Shown here: piece after piece, positions 1 to 56,886 of the stretch
Position numbering within the stretch: the first letter of the stretch is position 1
Layout: each line of letters starts with the position of its first letter
DNA from: Actinostola sp. cb2023
Lineage: Eukaryota; Cnidaria; Anthozoa; Actiniaria; Actinostolidae
Length of the DNA stretch: 64,000 nucleotides
NCBI GenBank assembly: GCA_033675265.1
Contig: JAUJYZ010001360.1
Location: forward strand, 81,001-145,000
Reading direction: 5' to 3'
The notes under the pieces: generated by a model
The model's database searches: none
Seen by the model: only the letters and a program-made list of their open reading frames with translations
Told to the model about the DNA's origin: nothing
Program-made: the position numbers and the translations under genes

Positions 1-45800
<45,800 letters not shown>

Positions 45801-46590
45801 CTGAAATAGGAAAGAATTGATTGTAAGGCACCAGGCGATCGCCTGCATCTTGTTATGGTTTCCTTGTATCTACTACATGAACGGCGCTCGCGATCTGCTT
45901 GAACAGTTACAATTTCGGTTGCTACAACGGCAATTCAAATATCTCTTAACTCTCATATTATAATAGCTGAAATCATGCGTTCTTTTCACTGGGTTATATA
46001 CATGTATGCATGTATTGGTAATCAAATAATTGGTTGTCAGATACTATGATAATTATACATGAGTTTTCCAAACTTCACATACATTTCGAAGGAATCATCG
46101 TTGCACAATTTGAAGTAAATATCGATGCTTACCTATCAAGGATAACAACGATATTCCATTAACTTCGAGTCAAACTTCCCAAACCCTCATTGACTTCCAT
46201 TCGGCAAATTCAGTTGATACTCAGGGGATTGATCAGGACCGCAGACTATGCACAGATACGATACTCTGTCGCTAGGTGACGTCAATCACGTCGTCAAGCA
46301 TTCGGCCGGGGTTCGGATGGCATGTACTTTAGATGAAATTTAAAAAAATAAAACAATTCAAAATGTGCGACAGTTTTTATCAGTTTAAAAATTACAAAGG
46401 AAATCTAGGGCATCGTTCTCTACTTTTTTTTAGGATGTTGGGAGGTGGTAGGAAGATTAAAATCACTGCTGTGCAAGGCCATCACGCATTCCATTCCACG
46501 CGTGACGGCCCCTAAAAAAGCCTGAGGGGGACTACCGCCTCTGCAACGAAGGCTAAGTATACCTATTAGACCTATCAGCGATATCAAGCC
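45801..46590. promoter_or_regulatory. Presumed ADGRV1 promoter / 5' flank
   Basis: Non-coding region upstream of the first coding exon. I see no TATA box or CpG island that pins down the start site. The stretch near 46270-46300 (TGACGTCAATCACGTCGTC) contains a CRE-like TGACGTCA. The role is inferred from position only. Confidence 0.4.
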
Positions 46591-46597
46591 AGTAGTT

Positions 46598-47022
46598 ATA
46601 ATAATAATAATAATAATTTATTAATTTATATTGCGCACTTATCATAAAATGATCAAGTGCGCATTACAATAACTATAACTAATTACAAAAATAAAATAAA
46701 AAATTATATATATATATATACTGTACAAATTAAAATACAAAATTAAAATTTAGAATGAAATATGTACACAAAATAAAAACTAATCATAAGCTTGTCTGAA
46801 AAGATAAGTCTTTAAACGACGTTTAAAAGTATCTACGCTGTCGATGGCACGAAGCTCAGTAGGTAACGAGTTCCACAGTTTTGGCGCGCCAACAGCGAAT
46901 GCCCTATCACCAAGAGTAGCCCTAGTTCTTATTGTAGGGAGAGCAAGCTGCAAACTACCAGAGGATCGTAAACTGTACCTTGACGATAGTTCAGTGAGAA
47001 TATTTTCCGGTTTGACATTTAA
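46598..47022. mobile_element. SINE-like repeat interrupted by the large transposon
   Basis: An AATAAT run followed by TTATATTGCGCACTTATC, GATCAAGTGCGCATTACAA, and then CAGTAGGTAACGAGTTCCAC, AGTTTTGGCGCGCC. This resembles dispersed invertebrate repeats that begin in AAT runs. It ends where the TTAA-flanked element starts. Confidence 0.55.
47019..47022. repeat. TTAA target-site duplication, left
   Basis: TTAA directly abuts GAGCGG; it matches the TTAA at 56539-56542. TTAA is palindromic, so it could also be read as the terminal four bases of the inverted repeat. Confidence 0.75.
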
Positions 47023-47984
47023 GAGCGGATTGCTCTAAATACCACCTACGGGTGTGCAAGATAGAAATATCCGATCTTCCCATACTTTGCCACAATAAAG
47101 GTCTGTACACACTGGTTCTATAAATATAAGTTTTAGGTCGTTTGGATTTTTATTTATTTTTTGGTGCGATTTTTTGTATTCACCGCTCAGAAGCCGGCAA
47201 AATCGACGCCGAAATTCCCATTTTCTCGAGAGCTCTCGTGTAAAGACGGAATATGTTCGGTCATAATTAAAGCAATGGGGCATCAGTATCGTCCATCTTC
47301 AGCTATTTAGCGGTGTCAAATTTATACGTAACTCGAACCTGAATTTTTGACAGCTTTTCAAAATATATGCCTCGCGACGGGGTTTTGTCACGCTCAAATG
47401 TGGCTCATTTTAAGAGTCACAAAAAGTAGTTTGGTACATGGATTTGACCACGAAAACTATTTTCTTCGGGAGAAGAATCATTCAAAGATTAGTTTTGTCG
47501 AAAAAAAATTTGGGGTAAATAAAATGCTGAATTTTGGGAGCATTTCGCAAACGGGGCACTTGAGCAAATTAAGCGACCCTTGACCTCTTCATGTTGTCGG
47601 GGAAATAACAAAGGGTAGTTCTAAAATGTTCGTTTCCTTGGTCGAAAACTACATTAAATTACTTTCTTAGAATGTATAAATGCAATGAAATAAACTGGTT
47701 GATTCTTACGTGGAGATTAACGAAAACTGAGCCCGTTTGTGGAATTATGCAGTTTATTTCAAAGTGCAGCTAAATGTACATTTCGAAGCTGTCTGGTTTA
47801 GCGCCGAAATATAGGTCAGTAGCTTACTTATAACACACAAACGTAGGCAAACACTGATGAAAAGCTGGTTATCTAAATCCTATGAGGTATTGCTTACCAT
47901 GAAAGAGCTTTTCCTGGCCGGAAATCGCAACATTGTTTACTGAGGTTGAATCCGTTGTCAGTTACAAACGACACAGGGTTCCCA
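47023..47984 (+). repeat. Left terminal inverted repeat of the TTAA transposon
   Basis: Inverted copy of 55571-56538. The tip is AGAGCGGATTGCTCT, a short palindrome in itself. Stretches 47035-47283 and 47347-47583 translate identically to their partners in the right repeat. Confidence 0.93.
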
Positions 47985-48278
47985 TTTCCCGAAGCTGATG
48001 TTTTTTATGTACTGTATTCCGTGTATTTCAGTTCCTTGGCCAAATATTTTTCTCTTGATATTTTTTTAAATCGAAGCAAACATAGTAATTTAAAATATCA
48101 TCTACCGATGCAAAGAAGTCATAGAATCATGTTCTATAATGACCGGAAGTACCGTTTACTCGCGAGGCTAGACAGACAACTGGAATCATTATTCATCAAA
48201 CTGTGACTTGTAAGAATCCACTTACAAGTTGTTTCACCTAGAATTTATCTCGAACTGGACTTGGCTAACATGTAAACA

Positions 48279-48483
48279 GTGTGTTCGCCTTCGTGTTTTA
48301 CCGGCATGTCTTGTGGTTACTCTAAATTTGTAGGAGGGATCTGCGGCCCCAGTATTGATAACCCTGCCATCAAGCAGCGCCTCCAAATTGAGAATTTATG
48401 TTCAAAACAGACCAAAGGCCATCTCAACAGCTATAATGTCAGGGAAGCGATCCCAGAGGCAACTCTTTTGCTGGCACGAGCAG
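48279..48483 (+). pseudogene. Transposase putative exon 1
   Basis: It encodes GGICGPSIDNPAIKQRLQIE and PEATLLLARAG before a GTAAGA donor in phase 1. The start could be the first Met or MSCGYSKF at 48306. Confidence 0.55.
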
Positions 48484-48889
48484 GTAAGAGTGACTGTATG
48501 CATGATGTGAAATCAATTTTAAACAATACTCCGTATATAGATATATAGATTCTAGCTATTACATGGTCTGACTTTCTGCTTGTAGTGCACTGCTGTGCAT
48601 TGAATGAACCGAATTGAAACAAGGCGCGTTTGCTAAAACTATTGAAAATGTTGTACCAGTTTTTAAATACGGTTCAGAATTGTATATGTTTATTTTGCTA
48701 CGTGAAGGTTCGATTACATCAATCCTGCGGGGGGCGGAGGACGGGCAGGTTTAGGGGAAGTTCCGATCTTTCTCTCCGCCTTCGCCAGGAATAAGCCAAC
48801 ATAACTATTTTTGAGCGTACGGTACCTAATCTATGCGTTTACTCATACGGAATATGAGCAGCCGGTTAATGTCGAAGCAGTGACTTGTG

Positions 48890-49127
48890 GCTAATGCTAG
48901 CTATTCTCTCCCTGAAGGCGTTTTCGACATTGATGAAACTCATCTTGGGCTCACGATTTGTCTACGACATCGTGAAATTTTCGGCATACGATGGCGTTCA
49001 AATAAGACGAACTGTACCGCTCCAAGTCAGTGGGTGTCGCACAAGACGGTGAAAGCAGAACGGGGAATCACTCTGGCGCACTCCAAGCTATTGCGCCAAC
49101 ACCCAAGTGCTACTTCCTGTGGGATCA
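48890..49127 (+). pseudogene. Transposase putative exon 2 (borders uncertain)
   Basis: It encodes YSLPEGVFDIDETHLGLTIC and HREIFGIRWRSNKTNCTAPS, a Cys/His pattern possibly binding zinc. The donor GTAAGT at about 49128 is good; the acceptor is not resolved, so phase to exon 1 is unproven. Confidence 0.45.
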
Positions 49128-49352
49128 CGTAAGTTTTCATTCAGAGGTTTTACCCTAAATTAATTATAATGGGTGGAGCCAGGATCCCATTACTAATGGG
49201 CTCCTGCATGGTGGAGCGATTAGTTAACGTTACTGCAAATGATCGCCTATGATAAGTAATATCATTGGAAGCTGGTATTGGTGTAAAATGATAAATCGAA
49301 AGGTTAAAGGAAATATATAACACCGATAATATCATGGTTTATAGAAATATGC

Positions 49353-49547
49353 AGGCAATGCAGACGGAAGCTAGAGACAGCATCTTCGGTAGCAGTAGCA
49401 ACTATCGACATAGAGGAAGCTAGCGCGCAGGCCACACAAGAGACAGTGGAGGGAACACCAACTGCCCAAGCTGTTGCAGAACAAGAGACGATCGATATAG
49501 AGGAAGCTAGTGTGCAGACCACAGAAACGGCAGCAGAGAACATTGAA
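49353..49547 (+). pseudogene. Transposase putative exon 3 (acidic repeats)
   Basis: It encodes two near-copies, ATIDIEEASAQATQETVEG and ETIDIEEASVQTTETAAEN, ending in a GTAAGT donor in phase 0. Low complexity and acidic; a linker rather than a catalytic segment. Confidence 0.6.
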
Positions 49548-49881
49548 GTAAGTGGCGGGGAGAAAAAGAGCCTGAATAAAATCCTCTTTGATACCCTACT
49601 TCTTTTCTTCTTCACAGCATCCTATTTCACTGACCGCACCCTGCACAATGTAGCTACACTAAATGAGACAATACACATGTATTAGCGATGCAGTTGGGTA
49701 CAATTTATATGTGGCACAATCATGCATGTTCTATTGTGTTGCATCTAAGTTGGACCAAGATAAAATTGCTTAGCTTGTACCAAACTGTATCCGGCACTAA
49801 TAGTTGTCCATTGCAGCATACATTAACAGCGAGTGCAATAACAGTACAGAAATGACATACAATGATTTTTTTAATACATAG

Positions 49882-50880
49882 GACGAGAAACAAAGTGACG
49901 TAGAACAACTGTGTGGTGCAATGCTCCACCTTTCGATAAATGCTGGCAGCACGTATGAACCAGGATCACAGGATAGCAGTAGTAGTGACACGTCCAATGA
50001 CAATGGCTCACATCACACTAGAAGCTTGGCAGTCCAACGTTTACTATTGAACGAGTTCCTACGGTCATGTGATGCAGGCACAATCGGACCATACAAAAAA
50101 CAATGGAATGAAGCGAGCGCACGTACCAGAAACAGCCATGTATGCAAAGCGAAAGCTCTCGTTGTGGCTGGGCTCAACGTAATCACACCAGGAGATGCAG
50201 GCTTCCTTTTGGAGGCCCTGAAAGAGTCAGGCACCGTGGAAAAGGAACTCGGTACAGGTGAACAACAAGAAGACCGAAGATACCTTGAGGCACTGGCCGA
50301 GTCCTATCACAACGCATCCTGCTGGGAAACCCGACGTCAGATACTGTCCATAATGGTAGACTTGATTACTTTTAAACGCATGCAGTTCTATATACCGGGA
50401 GCATTTGTTAGAACATGGGCGTGGCGCCGTAGTACCCCATACAAGAAGCCCAAGAATGCGAGTTGAATCTAAACAATTAGACCACTTCCTGATGTACATA
50501 ACGAGTCCTCACGTCATCCAGGACCTGCCCTTTGGCCAGCGTTACCTCCATCTCTCCTCTGGGAGGATACTCGAGACCCCGAATGTTATCAGAACCATGG
50601 TGCCAAACAGGCTGGCAAAGCAGTACCAAGCATATTGCAAAGAGACAGGATTTACGCCATTCAGTCAAGCCACTATGCTGCGGATTCTGTCTGCTTGCTC
50701 AGCTACAGTAAGAAAATCACTTCAGGGGCTCGACTATATTGCAGCGGATGGGGCTAAGGGATTTGAAGACCTGTGTGAAATGATTGGACGTTTAGAAGAG
50801 AGAGGGTTAGACAGCGAGACAGTCAAAATCTGGAAAAGGACACTCAAGGAAGGGAAACAGTATCTGAAGTCTGATTATAA
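49882..50880 (+). pseudogene. Transposase exon 4 with a frame break near 50400
   Basis: Frame 1 runs DEKQSDVEQLCGAMLHL to MQFYIPGAF. Frame 2 resumes at LEHGRGAVVPHTRSPRMRVE, LDHFLMYITSPHVIQDLPFG and SLQGLDYIAADGAKGFEDL. Acceptor ATACATAG, donor GTATGT. The break may also have removed several residues. Confidence 0.75.
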
Positions 50881-51309
50881 GGTATGTATCGCATTCACAT
50901 TCATATAATTCCATTATTGATACTATTTTTGACCATAATTATGAGAGCACATGACGCGCGTAGCTAAAACCTGTCAAGTTCATATTGCATAATAATCACT
51001 CTACAAATGAGAATTGTTTCACAGGTTTCAGTTGTGAAATGACTTCGATAATCATTTTTCTTGTTATGTCCTAATTTACGCATTTCGTGCGCACGAGCAC
51101 AACACGTTAATACAACAGTGAATGAGACAAAACTGCGTGCTATGTACACTGATTTCCCCGACACACCTACCACACAGAACTCGAGAAACCGTTTTGGCAA
51201 AACATTTCAACTAATCAAAGAAACTTCCAGCGTACTCGTCCTACAAAAGGCACGCGGAACTTGGTATCAATGTGCGATTGACAACACTAGTTATCTTTCT
51301 TATTTTCAG

Positions 51310-52303
51310 GTTCATATATCTGAGTGTTCTGCTGTTGCTGACCATTGCAGCACATTTGCTTTAAGTGACAGTAATGACATCCATCTGAGAGTCTTATGCT
51401 CACATACGCATGACCTTCAATGTTCGCAATGTGAAGATCTCAACAATGTGTTGCTCAGCATAAAAAGTCATCTCTTGCAGTTAAAGCTTCCAGCAGAGGA
51501 ATTTGACGATGTGAACTACACATATACACAGGCAGCACAAGCCATAAAGTCATGGAAGATGCACCAACTACGAAGTGTGAGACAAGACAGCGCAAGAACA
51601 ACCTGTTTGAGAGCACTAGACGAGACTTCGGTGCTTATTACTCAAGACTGGGCGATGAAATTTCTCCCAACAAAGTATATGGAATCCCAGTCAGACTGGT
51701 TTGCAAAGCGGGGAATATCCTGGCACATCAGTGTGGCTTCCCGGAAGATTGATAACAAGTTTGAAAGCCAGAGTTTTCTGCATATTGTGCAGAATTCTGC
51801 TCAAGACAGCTCTGCTGTCGTGCGAATCATGGAGCATAGTCTACGGACACTGAAAGAAGACCACCCTGAAATCGTAACTGCCTATATGCGCCAAGACAAT
51901 GCAGGGTGCTATCACAATTCCGTGATGCTGGCATCCTGCAGCCTAATGAAGGAAAAGACGGGAATCAGTGTCCAGAGAGTTGATTTTAGTGATCCCCAAG
52001 GAGGGAAGGGCCCCTGTGACAGGAAGGCAGCGACAGTCAAAGCACATGTTCGCCGATATGTTAGTGAAGGCCATGATGTGCAGAATGCGCAACAGTTCCA
52101 ACAAGCAATGTTAGCCAATGGAGGTGTGAGTGGAGTACGGGTTGCCATTGTTGATGCTGCAGCCCGTGAGTGTATTTTGCCTCAAGTCAAGCTTGAAGGG
52201 ATAAGTGTTCTAAATAACTTCCAGTTCTCCAATGATGGTGTTAAAGTTTGGAGGGCGTTTAATGTTGGTGAAGGAAATCAATTTAGCCAAGTCCAAGTCC
52301 AAG
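51310..52303 (+). pseudogene. Transposase exon 5: catalytic-like core
   Basis: Acceptor TATTTTCAG, donor GTAATT, 331 codons without interruption. It contains VADHCSTFALSD, a C-x-H-x-H-x-x-x-C-x-x-C cluster (CSHTHDLQCSQC), then ITQDWAMKFLPTKY, YMRQDNAGCYHNSVM and PQGGKGPCDRKAATVKAHV. These carry the three candidate metal-binding Asp residues of an RNase-H-like fold. The upstream Met frame from 51061 is intronic. Confidence 0.82.
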
Positions 52304-52450
52304 GTAATTATTTTATTAGTATTGCAAGCATTATATTAGTTCTATAACCATGGCGCGCAAAATTAATAATGACATTAAAGAGCTCGTTAGATAACGAAAG
52401 CGTTTAATTTTACTCGTTCAAATATGGTTTGCTGATATTTTACATTTCAG

Positions 52451-53346
52451 TCCCTGACTTCTTGCAAAACTGCTTCTTTGACTGCCCGTTCTCGACTGGA
52501 GATTTTGTGAGAGCATCACAAGAGGTCTCGAAGAAGGTACAACTCGATATGAAGGTAAAAAAAGATAGTTCTGAAGATGCCATGGCTAGTGTGCTGTTCT
52601 CATGCCCCAAGGAAGGGTGCATCAAGATGTATCAGCGCCACTCCAGCCTTGATAAACACCTGTCCTTTGGCAAATGTAAGATGGTGCCTGAGAAGGAGAC
52701 CCTTTTTGATAGAGCAAAAACGGCCTATCATACTCACCTTATCGAGGGTACCAGTATTTCAACAGCAATCGAAGCAACCACAAGTGAGGCGACACACACC
52801 ACATTACCTGAGGGCTGGGCCTTAAAGACCACTAAAAATCAACGCGCTTCAGCGAAAAACAAAAGAGTTATCTGGAACAGAAGTTCAACCTTGGTCAGGA
52901 AACAGGACGCAAACAAGATCCCGAGAAAGTAGCAAAAGATATGAGAATGACAAGGAAGATAGATGGCTCCAGGTTGTTTAGCAGCGACGAGTTTCTCACG
53001 GAGCAACAAATTCAGTCTTTTTTCTCGAGGATGGCATCAAAGCTGCGTCATGCTAGTGACACGGACATCCAAGCAGCAGAAGCGGAGAAAGAGTACAATG
53101 ATGCTCGAGAGATGGTGCTGAATGATGTGCAGTTGCAGCATCCAATTGCATACGACAGTTGGAACATCTGCAACATGTACAGGAAAGGCACCCTGCAAAA
53201 AAACTGTAAGCATAACAATGCTTAAAACTATATGCGAGTATTTTGGTGTGTGCACAGATGAATTCAACCACAGACGCAAGGCTCAGTTTATATCTGCATT
53301 AACCGAACTTGTGAACACGTGTGCTTGTCAAGTATCCACTGAATGA
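52451..53346 (+). pseudogene. Transposase exon 6: zinc finger and SAP-like tail, two frame breaks
   Basis: It encodes VPDFLQNCFFDCPFSTGDFV and FSCPKEGCIKMYQRHSSLDK. The frame shifts near 52855 (QKFNLGQETGRKQDPEKVA follows, then FLTEQQIQSFFSRMA), and again at the seven-A run near 53200. There one base fewer gives MLKTICEYFGVCTDEFNHRR, RKAQFISALTEL, a SAP-like helix-loop-helix, then a stop. Confidence 0.78.
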
Positions 53347-54218
53347 AGGCAAGAAGTATCGTGATTTTATTGTAGTGTTATATGTACTGAAATCGTAACT
53401 TGTGCATTGCCCTGATTTGAATTATTTGTTATTACAATTTATAATATAAACTATGTGTACACCTCCCAAGAACTCGCGATTTGATTGGTTGCTGAGCGTG
53501 CATTATTTATCAAATAGATTCGATTTTGCCGTGCGTCTGTACTCTTATAGATACACAGATGACGTCAAAATGTGGTGAGAACAAAAAAGTACGCTACGAA
53601 AGAAGTCAAGTGGTGTGACTGTCGTTATCACCGCATTTTGACGTCTTCTGTGCATCTATAAGTGTACAGACGCACGGAAAAATGGAATCTATTTGCTATA
53701 TATAATATTTTGAGAATTGAGTGATTTTGTAACGTCATCTGTGCCTGTACTCTATAATAACACATGTCCCTCAACCAATCAAAGTGCGCGTAATATACCA
53801 ATTACTATATATTACGATATAGATGCACGGAGCCGGAGGAGCTGCATTTGAAGAGAGCAGAAGTGCATCTTTAGTTAAATAGACATAGAAAGCCATATTC
53901 TATTGATTTTATTATAATGTGAAAAGTCGAAAATTATGGAGTATTTCACTGAAAAAGACCAACATTCCGAAGTAAACAAACCGCACGCTCGATGTCGTGA
54001 TGATAGCGCTAGTGTCAATAGCGCGCGCACTTCAACTAAAATTGCCATTCAAAAACATACCAGAACCATTAACTTTCTTGCCATTTAGCCAATAGAAACG
54101 GCTTTTACTTTCTCTTGTTCTAAATTTTATATTATAAAACAAATAGAAGATGACTCTCTGTGCTTCTACACAAAATAATGCACGCTGAGGTCTTGAAAGC
54201 TGCTAGTGGATGCACGAG

Positions 54219-54312
54219 TAGCCTGCGTGGCCGGCTCTGGGGGATGGGAGAATCTCCCCCTCCTCCTCTTCCCCAATCCCCTTCCCTCTCCCAGGGCCAG
54301 CTACGCAGGCTA
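54219..54312. mobile_element. 94-bp MITE of the TAGCCTGCGT family with a 9-bp target duplication
   Basis: TAGCCTGCGTGGCCGGCTC and GCCAGCTACGCAGGCTA are inverted ends. ATGCACGAG flanks both sides (54210-54218 and 54313-54321). The core is C/T-rich. It is nested in the TTAA transposon. An 8-9-bp duplication fits hAT or Mutator-like elements. Confidence 0.85.
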
Positions 54313-54939
54313 ATGCACGAGCGGAACGCGATTGCATTCAGCAGGTTTTCAAGACCTCAGAAGTGCATTATTTGTGTTAAATATAGTTATTATTACTAGT
54401 CGTTGCTACATGCAAGTGGAATGCTGCGAGTAGAGGCTACATGTAGGTAGTAAATGGTAGTCTTTGTTAATGTATTATTTATTTGCAAGGAGTTTATTTG
54501 TGGATAATTTCATTATTTGAATGTTACTATTTGTGGTGTTCCTGTTGTTTTTTTTTTGGGGGGGGGGGGGGGGGGGTGAGGGGAATTTGTGTGGTAAAAT
54601 TGTAAAATAACATTGTCAGAACTACTTTTCCCTGTATTAATCTATATTGGACAACAATGAATGGAAATGATCATATTTTTGTTGTATTTTTTATTTATAA
54701 AAACAATTTCAGGAACTCAATAAAACTAATGGCTATTGATCGAAAATAGCAAATTGTATTTGAAACAATAACAACTTAACACCCTAATAGGTGATTGTGC
54801 CTCAATGGGCTCTACCACAACGGGTAGATCAGTATTTGTCACCCTAATAGGTGAAACGACAATGGACGATTGATTTGCAAAGTCTCCCTCGATAGGCGAT
54901 TTCATAGGCGATTTCACGGACCAGCAAGCACGATTGGGC

Positions 54940-55500
54940 AGATAGTTTAGCGACAATGTATCTGCATCTGGAATAAGTTGGTTTTCAAGGGCATTTTAAA
55001 GGTGCATCCTGTCTCCTTCTGTTAATATTTCATCGATTGTTCGACTCCTCCAGTGTGGCAATTGGCACGTGAGCTGAAAGACTCATAAAAGCACATTGTC
55101 TTCCCCTCGAAATTTCACTAAATCGTTCGTCACCCTGATGACTGCTTCCAGCAACGAATAAAGATGCGAAAGACATTGTTGTTAACTTAGAAAAGAACAC
55201 TTACCTTGCTATAAATGTAGAAACGAACCAGTCGAAGCACGATGTGGATTTCGCAATATAAACCACGAGGTAATGAGCAGTGACGTCATAAGTCGAAGCA
55301 TGATGTGGATTTCGCAATATAAACCACGAGGTCATGACCATTGACGTCATACTCAGAAATCATCTTGATCGATTCCTCAAATCTCGAATCAAGCTGGATA
55401 ATAAAGAGCCCAGTGACACGCGTCCACACACAACACAGGAAGCCCATGTCCGGATTAGTTTCGCTGCTCGCTTCGCTCGCAGCAATTAGTTAAATATATC
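54940..55500. repeat. Dispersed repeat, copy 1 (partner at 62850-63350)
   Basis: Shared blocks in the same order with 62.85-63.35 kb are ACAATGTATCTGCATCTGG, AGCTGAAAGACTCATAAAA, CATTGTCTTCCCCTCGA, ACACAGGAAGCCCA and GCTCGCTTCGCTCGCAGCAA. Here it lies inside the large transposon near its right repeat. Confidence 0.75.
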
Positions 55501-55570
55501 AGGGCTTTTAACCAGAAACATTTAGCTTCGGGGAAATATTGTACACGCAAAAAACAAACGTCCCTTACTT

Positions 55571-56538
55571 TGGGAACCCTGTGTCTTTTGTAACTGACAA
55601 CGGATTCAACCTCAGTAAACAATGTTGCGATTTCCGGCCAGGAAAAGCTCTTTCATGGTAAGCAATACCTCATAGAATTTAGATAACCAGCTTTTCATCA
55701 GTGTTTGCCTACGTTTGTGTGTTATAAGTAAGCTACTGACCTATATTTCGGCGCTAAACCAGACAGCTTCGAAATGTACATTTAGCTGCACTTTGAAATA
55801 AACTGCATAATTCCACAAACGGGCTCAGTTTTCAGTTAATCTCCACGTATACGTAAGAATCAACCAGTTTATTTCATTGCATTTATACATTCTAAGAAAT
55901 TAATTTAATGTAGTTTTCGACCAAGGAAACGAACATTTTAGAACTACCCTTTGTTATTTCCCCGACAACATGAAGAGGTCAAGGGTCGCTTAATTTGCTC
56001 AAGTGCCCCGTTTGCGAAATGCTCCCAAAATTCAGCATTTTATTTACCCCAAATTTTTTTTCGACAAAACTAATCTTTGAATGATTCTTCTCCCGAAGAA
56101 AATAGTTTTCGTGGTCAAATCCATGTACCAAACTACTTTTTGTGACTCTTAAAATGAGCCACATTTGAGCGTGACAAAACCCCGTCGCGAGGCATATATT
56201 TTGAAAAGCTGTCAAAAATTCAGGTTCGAGTTACGTATAAATTTGACACCGCTAAATAGCTGAAGATGGACGATACTGATGCCCCATTGCTTTAATTATG
56301 ACCGAACATATTCCGTCTTTACACGAGAGCTCTCGAGAAAATGGGAATTTCGGCGTCGATTTTGCCGGCTTCTGAGCGGTGAATACAAAAAATCGCACCA
56401 AAAAATAAATAAAAATCCAAACGACCTAAAACTTATATTTATAGAACCAGTGTGTACAGACCTTTATTGTGGCAAAGTATGGGAAGATCGGATATTTCTA
56501 TCTTGCACACCCGTAGGTGGTATTTAGAGCAACCGCTC
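55571..56538 (-). repeat. Right terminal inverted repeat of the TTAA transposon
   Basis: Inverted copy of 47023-47984. Similarity starts at TGGGAACCCTGTGTC and runs to the element end. Confidence 0.93.
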
Positions 56539-56542
56539 TTAA
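56539..56542. repeat. TTAA target-site duplication, right
   Basis: TTAA directly follows CCGCTC, mirroring the left side. Confidence 0.75.
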
Positions 56543-56642
56543 TTGGGTTCGATGTTATCAATAATTAATACACGTTCAGCAAGCCGTAATTCGGTGCTTC
56601 TATTCAGTGACGGTTCATGTAATTAATAGGCGTTTTCCTTTT

Positions 56643-56886
56643 CTTCGTGTATTTAGTTATAGTTATAAGCGCCCCCCCCCCCCCCCCCCCCCACACTCCC
56701 CCCGACATAGAAGATTTACGGTATATGACTGTTTACTGTAGTTCAGCATTTGTAAGTTTTTTATTATTATTATTGTCAAGTTCTATCTGTAATTTCTGGG
56801 AGACTTTATACATGGTCCTGTTGTCCTTCCAGCTAGTTAAATTATTATTTGAGGGCCATGAGTTCATCAGTGAAAACTGTTAAATG
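56643..56886. other. Intergenic, with poly-C tract
   Basis: A C run at 56671-56691 and TTATTATT; no gene seen. Confidence 0.5.

Larger units (their letters stand above)
48279..53346 (+). pseudogene. DDD/E-type transposase gene, multi-exon, frame-broken
   Basis: Gene-level entry. Putative exons are 48279-48483, one uncertain exon near 48890-49127, ~49353-49547, 49882-50880, 51310-52303 and 52451-53346. The protein has an acidic repeat segment, a helical N-terminal part, a catalytic-like core with Asp in ITQDWAMKF, RQDNAGCYHN and GGKGPCDRKAA, a C2HC finger (C-x4-C-x12-H-x5-C) and a SAP-like C-terminal helix pair. At least three frameshifts break it: near 50400, near 52855 and at an A run at 53200. 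I do not recognise a named family with certainty. Confidence 0.8.
47023..56538 (+). mobile_element. 9.5-kb TTAA-targeting DNA transposon with ~965-bp terminal inverted repeats
   Basis: Outer termini GAGCGGATTGCTCTAAATAC (left) and its inverted partner (right, GTATTTAGAGCAACCGCTC) differ by one base. TTAA flanks both sides (47019-47022, 56539-56542). Inside is a spliced transposase-like gene (48.28-53.35 kb). TTAA targets are known for piggyBac, Kolobok and Sola3. The GAG start and three apparent catalytic Asp residues favour a Sola-type assignment over piggyBac (which starts CCY), but I cannot confirm the family. Confidence 0.88.

Noticed and set aside
51061..51309. Met-initiated start of a 428-codon transposase ORF
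   Set aside because: Exon 4's donor at 50881 and the TATTTTCAG acceptor at 51309 join SDYK directly to VHISECSAVADHC; the stretch before is intron that happens to be open.
47023..56538. piggyBac transposon
   Set aside because: TTAA fits, but the tips are GAGCGG rather than CCY and the transposase motifs are unlike piggyBac.
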